A program made the position numbers and the translations under genes. A stretch of DNA of 50,551 bases. Origin: Pseudomonadota bacterium (lineage in GTDB: Bacteria; Myxococcota; Myxococcia; Myxococcales; Myxococcaceae). The notes beneath the pieces were generated by a model. The model worked only from the letters and a program-made list of their open reading frames with translations. It did no database searches and was not told where the DNA came from. Positions 24,287-32,073 of the stretch are shown in pieces. The stretch is from contig JAFAAN010000090.1 of the NCBI GenBank assembly GCA_023426545.1, positions 1-50,551 on the forward strand. Direction: 5' to 3'. Each line of letters starts with the position of its first letter. Position 1 is the stretch's first letter.

Positions 24287-25420
24287 ATGTCCACTCACCC
24301 TCCAGAGCCACCCGCTTCGAAACCCTTCATCCTCTTCACCACGGGCGCCACGTCGTATGAGCTGGTGCGCTACCTCGGGGCGCGCGGTGCCGGGGAGCTG
24401 CTGCTGGCCCGCAGGCACTACGCGGGCGTCCCCGGGGACCTCGTCCTCGTCAAGCGCTTGCAGGACGCTGGGGACGCCATGGGCCGGGCCCGCTTGCGTG
24501 AAGAGGTCAAGCTGCTGATGCGGCTCAGTCACCCGGCCATCGTCCAGGTGTTCCTGGTGCGGGTGCACGAAGGCCTGCCCCACCTCGTGATGGAATACGT
24601 GGATGGCAAGTGCCTGGAGACGCTCATCAGCTACGCGGCGCTGCGGCGCAGGCCCTTCTCCGAAGCGTTCGCCGCGTACGTGGGCGCGGAGGTGGCGGAC
24701 GCGCTGCACCATGCCCACACGCTGGATGATGCCCGGGGGCGGCCACTGGGCATCGTCCACCGGGACGTGTCTCCGCGCAGCTTGCGCCTGGACTCGCGCG
24801 GCCGCGTGAGGCTGTCGGACTTCGCCATGGCGTGGGCGAAGCTTCCGGGGCGCATCGTCACGGAGTCCCACGTCGTCCGGGGGGACCTGGCCTACGCCTC
24901 GCCGGAGGCGCTGGCGCGTCAACCGCTGGACGGCCGGTCGGACCTGTTCTCGCTGGGCGTGGTGCTGCTGGAGGTCCTCACGGGGCTTCACCTCCTGGAC
25001 CTGGAGGACGTGGAGCGCGCCGCGCTCGCGGTGGGGCCGCTGCCCGAAGCAGAGGTGCTGCTGCCGGAGGTGCCGAGCTGGCTGCCGGCTCCGCTGATGG
25101 CCGCGCGAATGGCGTGCCTCACTCCCGCGCACGTGGAGCGCGCGACCCAGGGGCTGTCACCCGCCATGCGCGCCATTCTGCGGCGGCTGCTCCGGCGTGA
25201 GCCCGCGGAGCGCTTCCAGTCCGGTCAGGAGCTGGCGGATGCGCTGCGCGCCGTGCTGGCCGGGCAGGGGTACGCCTACGGTCCGGCCGAGGCGGCGCGG
25301 GAGGCCACCCAGGTCCGCCGTGATGCGCGCTCCCGGCGGCAGACCGCGGACGTGCTGCGCTGGGTGGACTCCGTGCGTCCGGATGTTCCGGCGGGCGGGA
25401 CGTCCACGCAGGGCGCTTGA
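24287..25420 (+). CDS. Ser/Thr protein kinase homologue, probable pseudokinase
   Basis: The 377-residue product has a Hanks-type kinase fold over about residues 24-265. The Gly-rich loop is degenerate (LGARGAGEL). Candidate VAIK-type Lys56 and alpha-C Glu73 are present. The catalytic loop reads HRDVSPRSLRL: the base D160 is present but the Mg-binding Asn five residues later is Ser165. DFG is DFA (D178). The APE-like YASPEAL and downstream RSDLFSLGVVLLEVLTG are intact. Loss of the catalytic-loop Asn and DFG Gly points to weak or no phosphotransfer, possibly a regulatory scaffold. The C-terminal 80 residues are Arg/Ala-rich and lack the usual transmembrane or sensor domain. Myxobacteria carry many Hanks kinases and several lack catalytic residues. 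Confidence 0.85.
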   Translation: MSTHPPEPPASKPFILFTTGATSYELVRYLGARGAGELLLARRHYAGVPGDLVLVKRLQDAGDAMGRARLREEVKLLMRLSHPAIVQVFLVRVHEGLPHLVMEYVDGKCLETLISYAALRRRPFSEAFAAYVGAEVADALHHAHTLDDARGRPLGIVHRDVSPRSLRLDSRGRVRLSDFAMAWAKLPGRIVTESHVVRGDLAYASPEALARQPLDGRSDLFSLGVVLLEVLTGLHLLDLEDVERAALAVGPLPEAEVLLPEVPSWLPAPLMAARMACLTPAHVERATQGLSPAMRAILRRLLRREPAERFQSGQELADALRAVLAGQGYAYGPAEAAREATQVRRDARSRRQTADVLRWVDSVRPDVPAGGTSTQGA

Positions 25421-25505
25421 GAGGGGCTGGGGCCCGGTGGGCTGCTCATGGCGTGGGACGCGGGTGGTGCTTGTTTCGGCCACGCGGGTGGGCAGACTTG
25501 CGCGC

Positions 25506-26510
25506 ATGGGTGACGTGAAAGAGCTCCATCGGCGGTGGTGCATCGCGGACGGTCATGCGGACTCCCTCATGTGGAACCGCGACCTGTGTGCCCGTTCGGA
25601 CGAGGGCCACGTGGACTTCCCCCGCCTGCGCGAGGCGGGGGTGAAGCTGCAGTGCTTCACCATCGTCACCCGTGGCTTCCCCTTCATCGGCGGCTTCCCG
25701 GTGCTGGCCGCGTGGCGTGGCTGGCCCCGAGCGGCCCGCGCGAGCGAGTGGACCCGGGCCCTCTGGCAGATTGAACAGATGGAGTCGTTCTGTCAGCGCT
25801 CCGGCGACACGGCTCGCATCACCACCACGGGGGCGATGCTGGAGGAGAACCTGGCCCAGGGGCGGCTGTCCGCGGTGCTGGGCGTGGAGGGGGGCCATGC
25901 CATCGAGGGATGGGTGGAGCGCCTGACGGAGCTGCACCAGCGCGGCGTGCGCTTCATGGGGCTCACCCACCTGTCCAACAACGACCTGGGGGGCTCCTCC
26001 TTTCCAATGATGGGCAACCGGGGCCTGACACCGCTGGGCCGCGAGGTGATGGAGGAGATGGCCCGGCTGGGGCTGAGCGTGGACGTGGCGCATGCCTCGG
26101 AGGCCACGCTGAAGGACCTCTTCACGCATCCCTCCGTGCGGTTCTTCTGCTCGCACACGGGGGTGCGTTCGGCCGGGGGCGGCTGGCGCAACCTCTCCGA
26201 CGACTCGCTCCGGTTCATCGCGGACCGGGGCGGCGTGGTGGGCATCATCTTCGCGCCCGTCTACCTGGGGGGAGACACGGTGGACGACGTGGTCCGCCAC
26301 ATCGAGCACGCGGTGGACGTCATGGGCGAGGGCGGCGTGGGGTTGGGCTCGGATTATGACGGCATGGTGCCGCTCCCCCGGGGCATGAAGGATGTCACGG
26401 GGTTGCCTTTGCTCACTGAAGCGCTGTTGCGCCGCCACCCGGAGTCGTGGGTGGAACGTGTCATGGGGGGAAACTTCCGCCGTTTCTTCCAGGAGACATT
26501 GGGTGGTTGA
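25506..26510 (+). CDS. Membrane dipeptidase family (peptidase M19)
   Basis: The 334-residue TIM-barrel zinc hydrolase is of the renal dipeptidase type. Metal ligands are seen as HAD in IADGHADSLMW, the bridging Glu in GVEGGHAIEG, His in VDVAHAS and CSHTG, and Asp in GLGSDYDG. It would cleave dipeptides, including those containing D-residues. There is no signal peptide, so a cytoplasmic location is likely. The ATG at 25506 (MGDVKELHRRW) is chosen by homology; the frame extends upstream into the kinase gene. It stands 85 bp after the kinase gene in the same direction. Confidence 0.92.
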   Translation: MGDVKELHRRWCIADGHADSLMWNRDLCARSDEGHVDFPRLREAGVKLQCFTIVTRGFPFIGGFPVLAAWRGWPRAARASEWTRALWQIEQMESFCQRSGDTARITTTGAMLEENLAQGRLSAVLGVEGGHAIEGWVERLTELHQRGVRFMGLTHLSNNDLGGSSFPMMGNRGLTPLGREVMEEMARLGLSVDVAHASEATLKDLFTHPSVRFFCSHTGVRSAGGGWRNLSDDSLRFIADRGGVVGIIFAPVYLGGDTVDDVVRHIEHAVDVMGEGGVGLGSDYDGMVPLPRGMKDVTGLPLLTEALLRRHPESWVERVMGGNFRRFFQETLGG

Positions 26511-26546
26511 CCCGCGGCGGGACGCCCGAAATATTGGCCGCTGTCC

Positions 26547-26924
26547 ATGAACCGCACACTTCTGGCCTGGGTCCCGTTGGTTGGCTCGCTGCTCCTCACT
26601 GGTTGTGGCCCGAGCGCGGGAGGCGACTGCGATGGGGGCGGATTCGTCTGTCAGGAGCGCGTGCTGGCCCTGGAGTGCCGAGGCGGCAAGTGGCGCGAGC
26701 TGCCCTGCCGGGGCCCACTGGGCTGCCGCGAGACGGGCGACGCCGTGCGCTGTGACACCTCCAACAACGTCGCGGGGGACGCCTGTGCCTCCAGCGCCGA
26801 GGGCACGGGCTTGTGCCGCGCGGACGGCCTGGCCGTGCTGGAGTGCCGGCAGGGCATGTTGACGGAGACGGCCACCTGTTCGCAGTGCACCGTGGAGAAG
26901 AACCAGGTGACGTGCCGGCCCTGA
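26547..26924 (+). CDS. Cysteine-rich lipoprotein with two tandem repeats
   Basis: The 125-residue product has a type II signal peptide with lipobox LLTGC (Cys20). The mature part holds two related units of about 38 residues: one from the FVCQERVLALECRGGKW segment and one from the LCRADGLAVLECRQGML segment. Each has a VLxLEC core and a C-terminal CxxxxxxVxC end. Such Cys repeats, probably disulfide-bonded, recur in surface lipoproteins of myxobacteria. No function is known. The ATG is 36 bp after the dipeptidase stop, so the two may be co-transcribed. Confidence 0.8.
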   Translation: MNRTLLAWVPLVGSLLLTGCGPSAGGDCDGGGFVCQERVLALECRGGKWRELPCRGPLGCRETGDAVRCDTSNNVAGDACASSAEGTGLCRADGLAVLECRQGMLTETATCSQCTVEKNQVTCRP

Positions 26925-26966
26925 GCCGGGCGTCCTCCGGCGGCACGGCCAGCACCCTGGAGTCTC

Positions 26967-27773
26967 TCACTGTCCTGGCGCGTTCGCCCCCTGGAGCGAC
27001 GACAGGAAGTCGTCCAGCACCGTGTTGAACCGCTCTGGCTGCTCCTGGTTGGGAAGGTGCGCGGCACCGGGGATGACCTCCAGCCGCGCGCCGGAGACCA
27101 GCCCGGCGAGCTCCTTCGCCTTGGCCAGCGGGGTGAGGGTGTCGTGCTCGCCCACCACCACCAGCGTGGGCCCCGCGTACCGCGCCAGCATGTCCTTGCT
27201 GTCCGGCCGCAGGGCCATGCCGCGCTGCGCGGCGGCGACACCCGCGGGTGAGGCCCCGCGCATCATCTCCGCCACCTCCCGGCCCACCGCCGAGTCCGGC
27301 CCCGCCGCCACCATCTTGGGCACCATGGCTTCGACGATGGGCTCCACGCCGGCCTCCAGGGCCTGCTGCGCCGTGGCTTCGCGCCGGGCCTTGCCCTCCG
27401 CGTCGTCCGCGGTGGCCTGCGTGTCCACCAACACCAGCCCGCTGACCCGTCCGGCATCCTCGCGGAGCAGCGCCATGGCCGCGTATCCGCCCATGGACAC
27501 GCCGCCCACCACCACCGAGTCAATCTTCAGCGCGTCCAGCAGCGCGAGGGCGTCGCGGGCGATGCGGGACATCTCCGTGGGCCCCTCTCCCAGCGCGCTT
27601 TGGCCGAAGCCGCGGATGTCCGGGATGATGAAGCGGTACCGGCCCGACAGCGCCTTCACCTGTGCGTCGAAGGCGCCGCCATTGAGCGGGAACGCGTGCA
27701 GGAGCAGTACGGGCGGGCCCTTGCCCTCGTCGCGGTAGTGCAGGGGGATGCCATCCACGGTGACGGTCAGCAT
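26967..27773 (-). CDS. Alpha/beta hydrolase
   Basis: The 268-residue protein has the alpha/beta-hydrolase fold: HAFPLNGGAFD oxyanion-loop region, DIRGFGQS, nucleophile elbow GGVSMGGY (Ser about 96), catalytic Asp in VGEHDTLTP and His in GAAHLPNQEQPE. All three triad residues are present. It resembles the 3-oxoadipate enol-lactonase/haloperoxidase-like group, but the substrate cannot be told. No signal peptide is present. It lies 22 bp after the CorA-type gene in the same direction and was probably co-transcribed. The start at 27773 (MLTVTVDGIPLHY) is the first codon with family-like sequence. Confidence 0.9.
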   Translation of the reverse strand: MLTVTVDGIPLHYRDEGKGPPVLLLHAFPLNGGAFDAQVKALSGRYRFIIPDIRGFGQSALGEGPTEMSRIARDALALLDALKIDSVVVGGVSMGGYAAMALLREDAGRVSGLVLVDTQATADDAEGKARREATAQQALEAGVEPIVEAMVPKMVAAGPDSAVGREVAEMMRGASPAGVAAAQRGMALRPDSKDMLARYAGPTLVVVGEHDTLTPLAKAKELAGLVSGARLEVIPGAAHLPNQEQPERFNTVLDDFLSSLQGANAPGQ

Positions 27774-27795
27774 GCTTGTTCTCCTCGCGGAACTG

Positions 27796-28740
27796 TCAGA
27801 GCCACTCTTTGTGCTTGAACCAGAAGACCATCCCCACGGGCAGCGCGAGGATGGAGATCCACATCGCGTACCAGGCCTCCGTCGTGTAGAGGCGGTCGAA
27901 GTTCTGCCCGAAGAAGCCGACGATGCACGACAGCGGCAGGAAGATGGTGGCGAAGATGGTGAGCTGCTTGGAGATGTCGTTCGTCTTGTTCGCCACCATG
28001 GACAGGTAGCCGTCAATCACGTTGCTGATGATGTCGCGCCCGGCGTCAATCTGCTCGTACAGCCGCACCAGGTGGTCGTAGACGTCACGGAAGTAGAGCG
28101 TCGTCTTGTCGTGGACATTCGGGATGCCTCGGCGGGACAGCAGGCCGATGACGTCGCGCTGCGGCGACAGCACGCGGCGGAAGGTCACCAGCATCCGCTT
28201 CATGGCGAAGATGCGCTGCAGGTGGGACTTCGCCGGCGTCTCGAAGATGGCGGCCTCGAGGTCCTCCAGCTCGTCGCTGAACGCGTCGAGGATGGGGAAC
28301 TGCGCGTCCACCAGCGCGTCCGCCAGCATGTACAGGACGAAGTCCGTTCCCCGGATGAGCGTCCCCTCCGGGTCGTCCTTCACGCGCCGCACCACGGTGT
28401 CGTGGCCCGCGAAGGGCAGCTCGTGGACGCTGATGAGCCACTCCTTCGCCATGAAGAAGTGGTGCTCGTGCAGCGTCAGGTCACTCACGTCCTTGTTGGT
28501 GACGGTGAATCCCTGGAGCACGATGAACTGGTGGTTGGGGTATTCCTCCAGCTTCGGCCGCTGATCGAGGTGAAGGCAGTCCTCCACGGCCAGCTTGTGC
28601 AGGCCGAACCGAGCGGCCAGCCTGCCCAGCACCTCCTCGTTCGGGTGCAGGACGTCGATCCACTTGCGGCCTTCTTCCTGGAGGAGCTCTTCACCCCCGG
28701 TGAGAAGCTGGCCGTCCTTCACCAGATAGACCTGAATCAT
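27796..28740 (-). CDS. corA: CorA-type divalent cation transporter with GQN signature
   Basis: The 314-residue protein has a long cytoplasmic alpha/beta and helical funnel domain and two C-terminal membrane helices (about 255-275 and 287-306), as in CorA pentamers. The pore-loop signature, usually GMN, reads FFGQNF here, so the middle Met is Gln. The second helix and basic tail (FKHKEWL) are normal. The family imports Mg2+, Co2+ or Ni2+; the ZntB branch exports or imports Zn2+ with a GIN-type motif. The change leaves ion choice open. The ATG at 28740 is preferred over 28767 because GGGAG precedes it. Confidence 0.88.
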   Translation of the reverse strand: MIQVYLVKDGQLLTGGEELLQEEGRKWIDVLHPNEEVLGRLAARFGLHKLAVEDCLHLDQRPKLEEYPNHQFIVLQGFTVTNKDVSDLTLHEHHFFMAKEWLISVHELPFAGHDTVVRRVKDDPEGTLIRGTDFVLYMLADALVDAQFPILDAFSDELEDLEAAIFETPAKSHLQRIFAMKRMLVTFRRVLSPQRDVIGLLSRRGIPNVHDKTTLYFRDVYDHLVRLYEQIDAGRDIISNVIDGYLSMVANKTNDISKQLTIFATIFLPLSCIVGFFGQNFDRLYTTEAWYAMWISILALPVGMVFWFKHKEWL

Positions 28741-28819
28741 CCCGTAGCGCTCCCAAGCCAGCGGCATGGCCCACAGCCGAGTGCTAGAACTCCCCCGCGC
28801 GGAAGTCGAGCGCTAGAGT

Positions 28820-29959
28820 GTGACACCCGTGTCCGAAGCCGCAGAGTCCCCCCAGGCCTCGCTGTCCGCGAGGCTCGATGAAATCCTCCGCTCCCATCCG
28901 GAGCCGGCGTTCGCCGGCCGCCTGCGCCAGGTGTACGTCGCCACGGCGCACGCCATCTCCCGTCTGAGCGACCTCGACCTGGTGCGGTACGAGACGCCCG
29001 TCGTGGATTCCTCCCCGGACCTGTCACTGTGGGAAGAGATGGCGCCCGTCATCCGCGACACGGTGATGGACGTCAACGGACTGCTCAACGTCATCCGCGA
29101 GCAGCTCCCCGCGCAGCCCCCTGGTGAGGCGCACGCAGAGCCCGCAGTGGCCGTCGTTCAGGAGGCGATGAGCCAGATTGCCCAGGGCATCACGCAGCTG
29201 GGCGAGGCCATGCGCAACCCGTCCGTGGTGAGCGACCGGTGGACCCTGCTGGCGGAGCTCCAGCGCTTCCGCGCCCGCTTCCGCGAGCAGATGAGCAACC
29301 TGGTGTTCGAGTCCGCCAGCACGCTGGGCGAGGTGACGCGGGCGCAGGTGGTGCCCGGCTACGCGGCGGAGGTGAAGGCCGCGGTGACGGTCCGTGCCGT
29401 CACCGCCGACCTGGGCCGCATCCTCAACGCGCGGCTGAAGAAGGTCAGCGAGGCCGAAGCCCAGGACGTGCAGTGGAACGCCCAGCAGCTCCAGACGGAG
29501 CTGGATGCCTTCGGGCGGACGGCCGCGTACCGGAACCTCCGCGCGCAGGACAAGCGGCACGTGGTGGAGATGCGCGCAGAGGTCGGCCGGCTGGCCATCC
29601 TGCCCAACCCGTCCCGGGATGAGCTGGTGGCGGTGGTGGAGGCGCTGCACACCTTCGTGCAGGGCCTGTCCGCGGTGAACCAGCGTCAGCTGCTCATCGT
29701 CCACGACCGCGAGGTGTGGGCGTCCTGCGGCGTGCGGCTCGAGCGCGCCCTGTCATTGGTATCCGCGGACTTCGTGGGCGCGGCGCGGGCCCTGGCCGAG
29801 GCGGCGGGCAGTGCGCAGGCCCTCTACGGCCGGGAGTCGGAGCTGGACGCCTTCCTGCGCAAGGCGCGCAAGCTCCAGCTGGGCCAGCTGTCACCCGACG
29901 AGCTGCGGAGCACCATCTCCACCTTCCAGGGGCTGCTCTCCGGACTGGACGTGATGTGA
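28820..29959 (+). CDS. Helical protein of unknown function
   Basis: The 379-residue protein is predicted all-helical with several amphipathic stretches and no membrane segment, signal peptide or recognised domain. Phrases such as VVDSSPDLSLWEEMAPVIRDTVMDVN and ESELDAFLRKARKL do not point to a family I know. The start is GTG at 28820 or GTG at 28829; neither has a strong ribosome binding site. The stop overlaps the next gene's ATG (TGATG), so it is coupled to the HAD phosphatase gene. It starts 79 bp from the divergent corA-type gene. Confidence 0.75.
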   Translation: MTPVSEAAESPQASLSARLDEILRSHPEPAFAGRLRQVYVATAHAISRLSDLDLVRYETPVVDSSPDLSLWEEMAPVIRDTVMDVNGLLNVIREQLPAQPPGEAHAEPAVAVVQEAMSQIAQGITQLGEAMRNPSVVSDRWTLLAELQRFRARFREQMSNLVFESASTLGEVTRAQVVPGYAAEVKAAVTVRAVTADLGRILNARLKKVSEAEAQDVQWNAQQLQTELDAFGRTAAYRNLRAQDKRHVVEMRAEVGRLAILPNPSRDELVAVVEALHTFVQGLSAVNQRQLLIVHDREVWASCGVRLERALSLVSADFVGAARALAEAAGSAQALYGRESELDAFLRKARKLQLGQLSPDELRSTISTFQGLLSGLDVM

Positions 29960-30789
29960 TGGGGGCACGCTCGAAGCCGGTGTTGCCCCGCCCGCTGCGT
30001 GAGGCCGACCTGTCGCGCGTGGAGGGCGTCTTCACCGACGTGGATGGCACGCTGACCACCGGCCACAAGCTGCGCGCGGACACGGTGCGCGCGCTCGAAC
30101 GCCTGTCGGCGGGGGGCCTGCGGGTGGTGCTGGTGAGCGGCCGGCCGGCGGGGTGGGGAGAGGCCTGGGTGCGTCAGCTGCCCGTGGACGGCGTCATCGT
30201 GGAGAACGGCGGCCTGTTCTTCCTGAAGGGGGCGAACGGGCGGCTGCGGAAGGTGTACGCAGAGGCGCCGGCCGAGCGCATGGCCAACCGGCGGCGCCTC
30301 CAGGCCGAGGTGGTCCGGGTGATGAAGCAGGTCCCCGGCGCCCGGCTGTCCATGGACAGCGCGTACACGGAAGTGGACCTCGCGGTGGACTACAACGAGG
30401 AGGCCCGGCTGGGCGACGCGGGCGCGGATCGCATCGAGTCGCTGCTGCGGTCCCGGGGCGTGACGGCCGTGCGCTCGTCGGTCCACATCAACTGCTGGCT
30501 GGGGCGCTTCGACAAGCTCAGCGCCACGCGGCGCTTCGCGCGGACGGCCTGGGGCGAGCGGCTGGACCCGCGCGACGGCCGTTATGTATACGCCGGGGAT
30601 TCTTTCAACGACGCCCCGATGTTCGCCGCTTTTGCACTGGGCGTGGGCGTGGCCAACGTGCGTGCCGTCCTGGACCGCATCGAGGCGCCACCTGCTTTCA
30701 TCACCCGGGCGCCCGAGGGGCGGGGCTTCGAGGAACTGGCCCGCGCCATCCTTGCCCGGAAGGGCCGCGGCGCGGCCCATGAGGAGTGA
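29959..30789 (+). CDS. HAD-superfamily phosphatase (Cof/MPGP-like)
   Basis: The 276-residue HAD hydrolase carries motif I FTDVDGTLT (nucleophile and acid Asp), motif II VLVSGRP, a C2-type cap inserted mid-protein and motif IV YAGDSFNDAPMF. This arrangement fits Cof-type or mannosyl-3-phosphoglycerate phosphatase-like enzymes that dephosphorylate sugar phosphates. Substrate cannot be assigned. Its ATG overlaps the preceding stop, and the next gene begins 4 bp after its stop, so the three genes at 28820-31990 look like one operon. Confidence 0.88.
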   Translation: MGARSKPVLPRPLREADLSRVEGVFTDVDGTLTTGHKLRADTVRALERLSAGGLRVVLVSGRPAGWGEAWVRQLPVDGVIVENGGLFFLKGANGRLRKVYAEAPAERMANRRRLQAEVVRVMKQVPGARLSMDSAYTEVDLAVDYNEEARLGDAGADRIESLLRSRGVTAVRSSVHINCWLGRFDKLSATRRFARTAWGERLDPRDGRYVYAGDSFNDAPMFAAFALGVGVANVRAVLDRIEAPPAFITRAPEGRGFEELARAILARKGRGAAHEE

Positions 30790-30793
30790 CACC

Positions 30794-31990
30794 GTGAATG
30801 TCGTGAAGCTGGAGCTGGCGCGCGGGCTGGGGCGCCACCTGCGAGCGGGGCACCCGTGGGTGTTCCGCAAGGCGCTGGAGCACGTGCCGAAGATTCCGGC
30901 CGGCAGTGTGGTGGACCTGACGGAGAACGGGAAGTTCGTGGCGCGCGGGTACTACGACCCGCACTCCGCCATCGCCGTGCGCGTGCTGACGCGAGATCCG
31001 CGCGACACCGTGGACGCGGCCTTCATCACCCGCCGGGTGCGCCAGGCGCTGGCCGCGCGCACGGCCCTCATCGACCTGACCGACACGGACAGCTACCGCC
31101 TGATCCATGGCGAGGGCGATGGCCTGCCGGGCGTCGTGGTGGACCTGTACGCCGGCTGGGCGGTGATGAAGCTGTATTCAGCGGGCCTGACGCCGTACCG
31201 GCCGCTGCTCATCGAGGCGCTGAAGGCGGGCGTGCCGGGCCTCAAGGGCATCATCGGCCGTGACGAGGTCGGCCGCGACGACGTGGACGAGGACGAGGGG
31301 CGGGGCTCTGGGAAGATGCTCTACGGGCACGAGGCCCCTGAACTCATCCCCATCCGCGAGCGCGGCGCCACCTTCCTCGTGGACGCGTGGCGGGGCCAGA
31401 AGACGGGGTTCTTCCTGGACCAGCGGGAGAACCGCCACCTCATCCGGCGGCTGGCGAAGGGCCGCGATGTGCTCAACTGCTTCAGCTTCAGCGGCGGCTT
31501 CTCCGTCAACGCGGCGCTGGGCGGGGCCAACAGCGTGTTCTCCGTGGACCAGGACCCGGACGCCATCGCCCTGGCCCGGGAGAACTTCACCCGCAACGGC
31601 ATCGCGGCGGAGCAGCACGACTTCCTGGCGGCGGACGTCTTCAAGATCATCCAGTCCTTCAAGGACGAGGGCCGCACCTTCGACCTCATCATCCTCGACC
31701 CGCCCGCCTTCGCGAAGAGCCAGCGCGCGGTGCAGGCGGCCATCGACGGGTACGCGTCGCTCAACCGGCAGGCGCTGGCCATCCTCCGCCCGGGAGGACT
31801 GTTGGCTACGGCGTCGTGCTCCGCGCGCGTGAGCCCGGAGGACTTCATGGGCGCGGTGCGCGAGGCGGGCTTCAAGGCCGGCGTGGACCTGGCACTGGTG
31901 GAGGAGCGCTACCAGCCGCCGGACCACCCGGTGCGCCTGCAGTTCCCGGAAGGGAAGTACCTCAAGTTCTACGTGATGCAGTCGGTGTAG
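30794..31990 (+). CDS. Class I rRNA methyltransferase, RlmI-like
   Basis: The 398-residue protein has an N-terminal PUA-like RNA-binding domain (about 1-75; GHPWVFRKAL, GSVVDLTENGKFVARGYY). A central EEHE-like domain and a Rossmann methyltransferase domain with SAM motif NCFSFSGGFSVNAAL and catalytic LDPPAFAKS follow. ASCSA matches the cysteine region of 5-methylcytosine enzymes such as RlmI, which methylates 23S rRNA. The GTG at 30794 is preferred because GAGGAG lies 7 bp upstream; an ATG at 30779 inside the previous gene is the alternative. An acidic insertion (DDVDEDEG, about 160) is unusual. Target base is inferred, not shown. Confidence 0.88.
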   Translation: MNVVKLELARGLGRHLRAGHPWVFRKALEHVPKIPAGSVVDLTENGKFVARGYYDPHSAIAVRVLTRDPRDTVDAAFITRRVRQALAARTALIDLTDTDSYRLIHGEGDGLPGVVVDLYAGWAVMKLYSAGLTPYRPLLIEALKAGVPGLKGIIGRDEVGRDDVDEDEGRGSGKMLYGHEAPELIPIRERGATFLVDAWRGQKTGFFLDQRENRHLIRRLAKGRDVLNCFSFSGGFSVNAALGGANSVFSVDQDPDAIALARENFTRNGIAAEQHDFLAADVFKIIQSFKDEGRTFDLIILDPPAFAKSQRAVQAAIDGYASLNRQALAILRPGGLLATASCSARVSPEDFMGAVREAGFKAGVDLALVEERYQPPDHPVRLQFPEGKYLKFYVMQSV

Positions 31991-32014
31991 CGCGCCGCAC
32001 GCGCCTGAAACGCG

Positions 32015-32047
32015 AGAGGCCACGAGGTTCTCCACCTCGTGGCCTCT
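32015..32047. terminator. Bidirectional terminator hairpin between convergent genes
   Basis: A perfect 14-bp stem (AGAGGCCACGAGGT with ACCTCGTGGCCTCT) has a 5-nt loop and lies in the gap between the methyltransferase gene and the convergent gene ending at 32074. The tail is short (GCTGTTTC) on the plus strand and GTTTC on the minus strand, so termination is plausible in both directions. Confidence 0.6.
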
Positions 32048-32073
32048 GCTGTTTCACGAAGGAGGGCGGCGGC

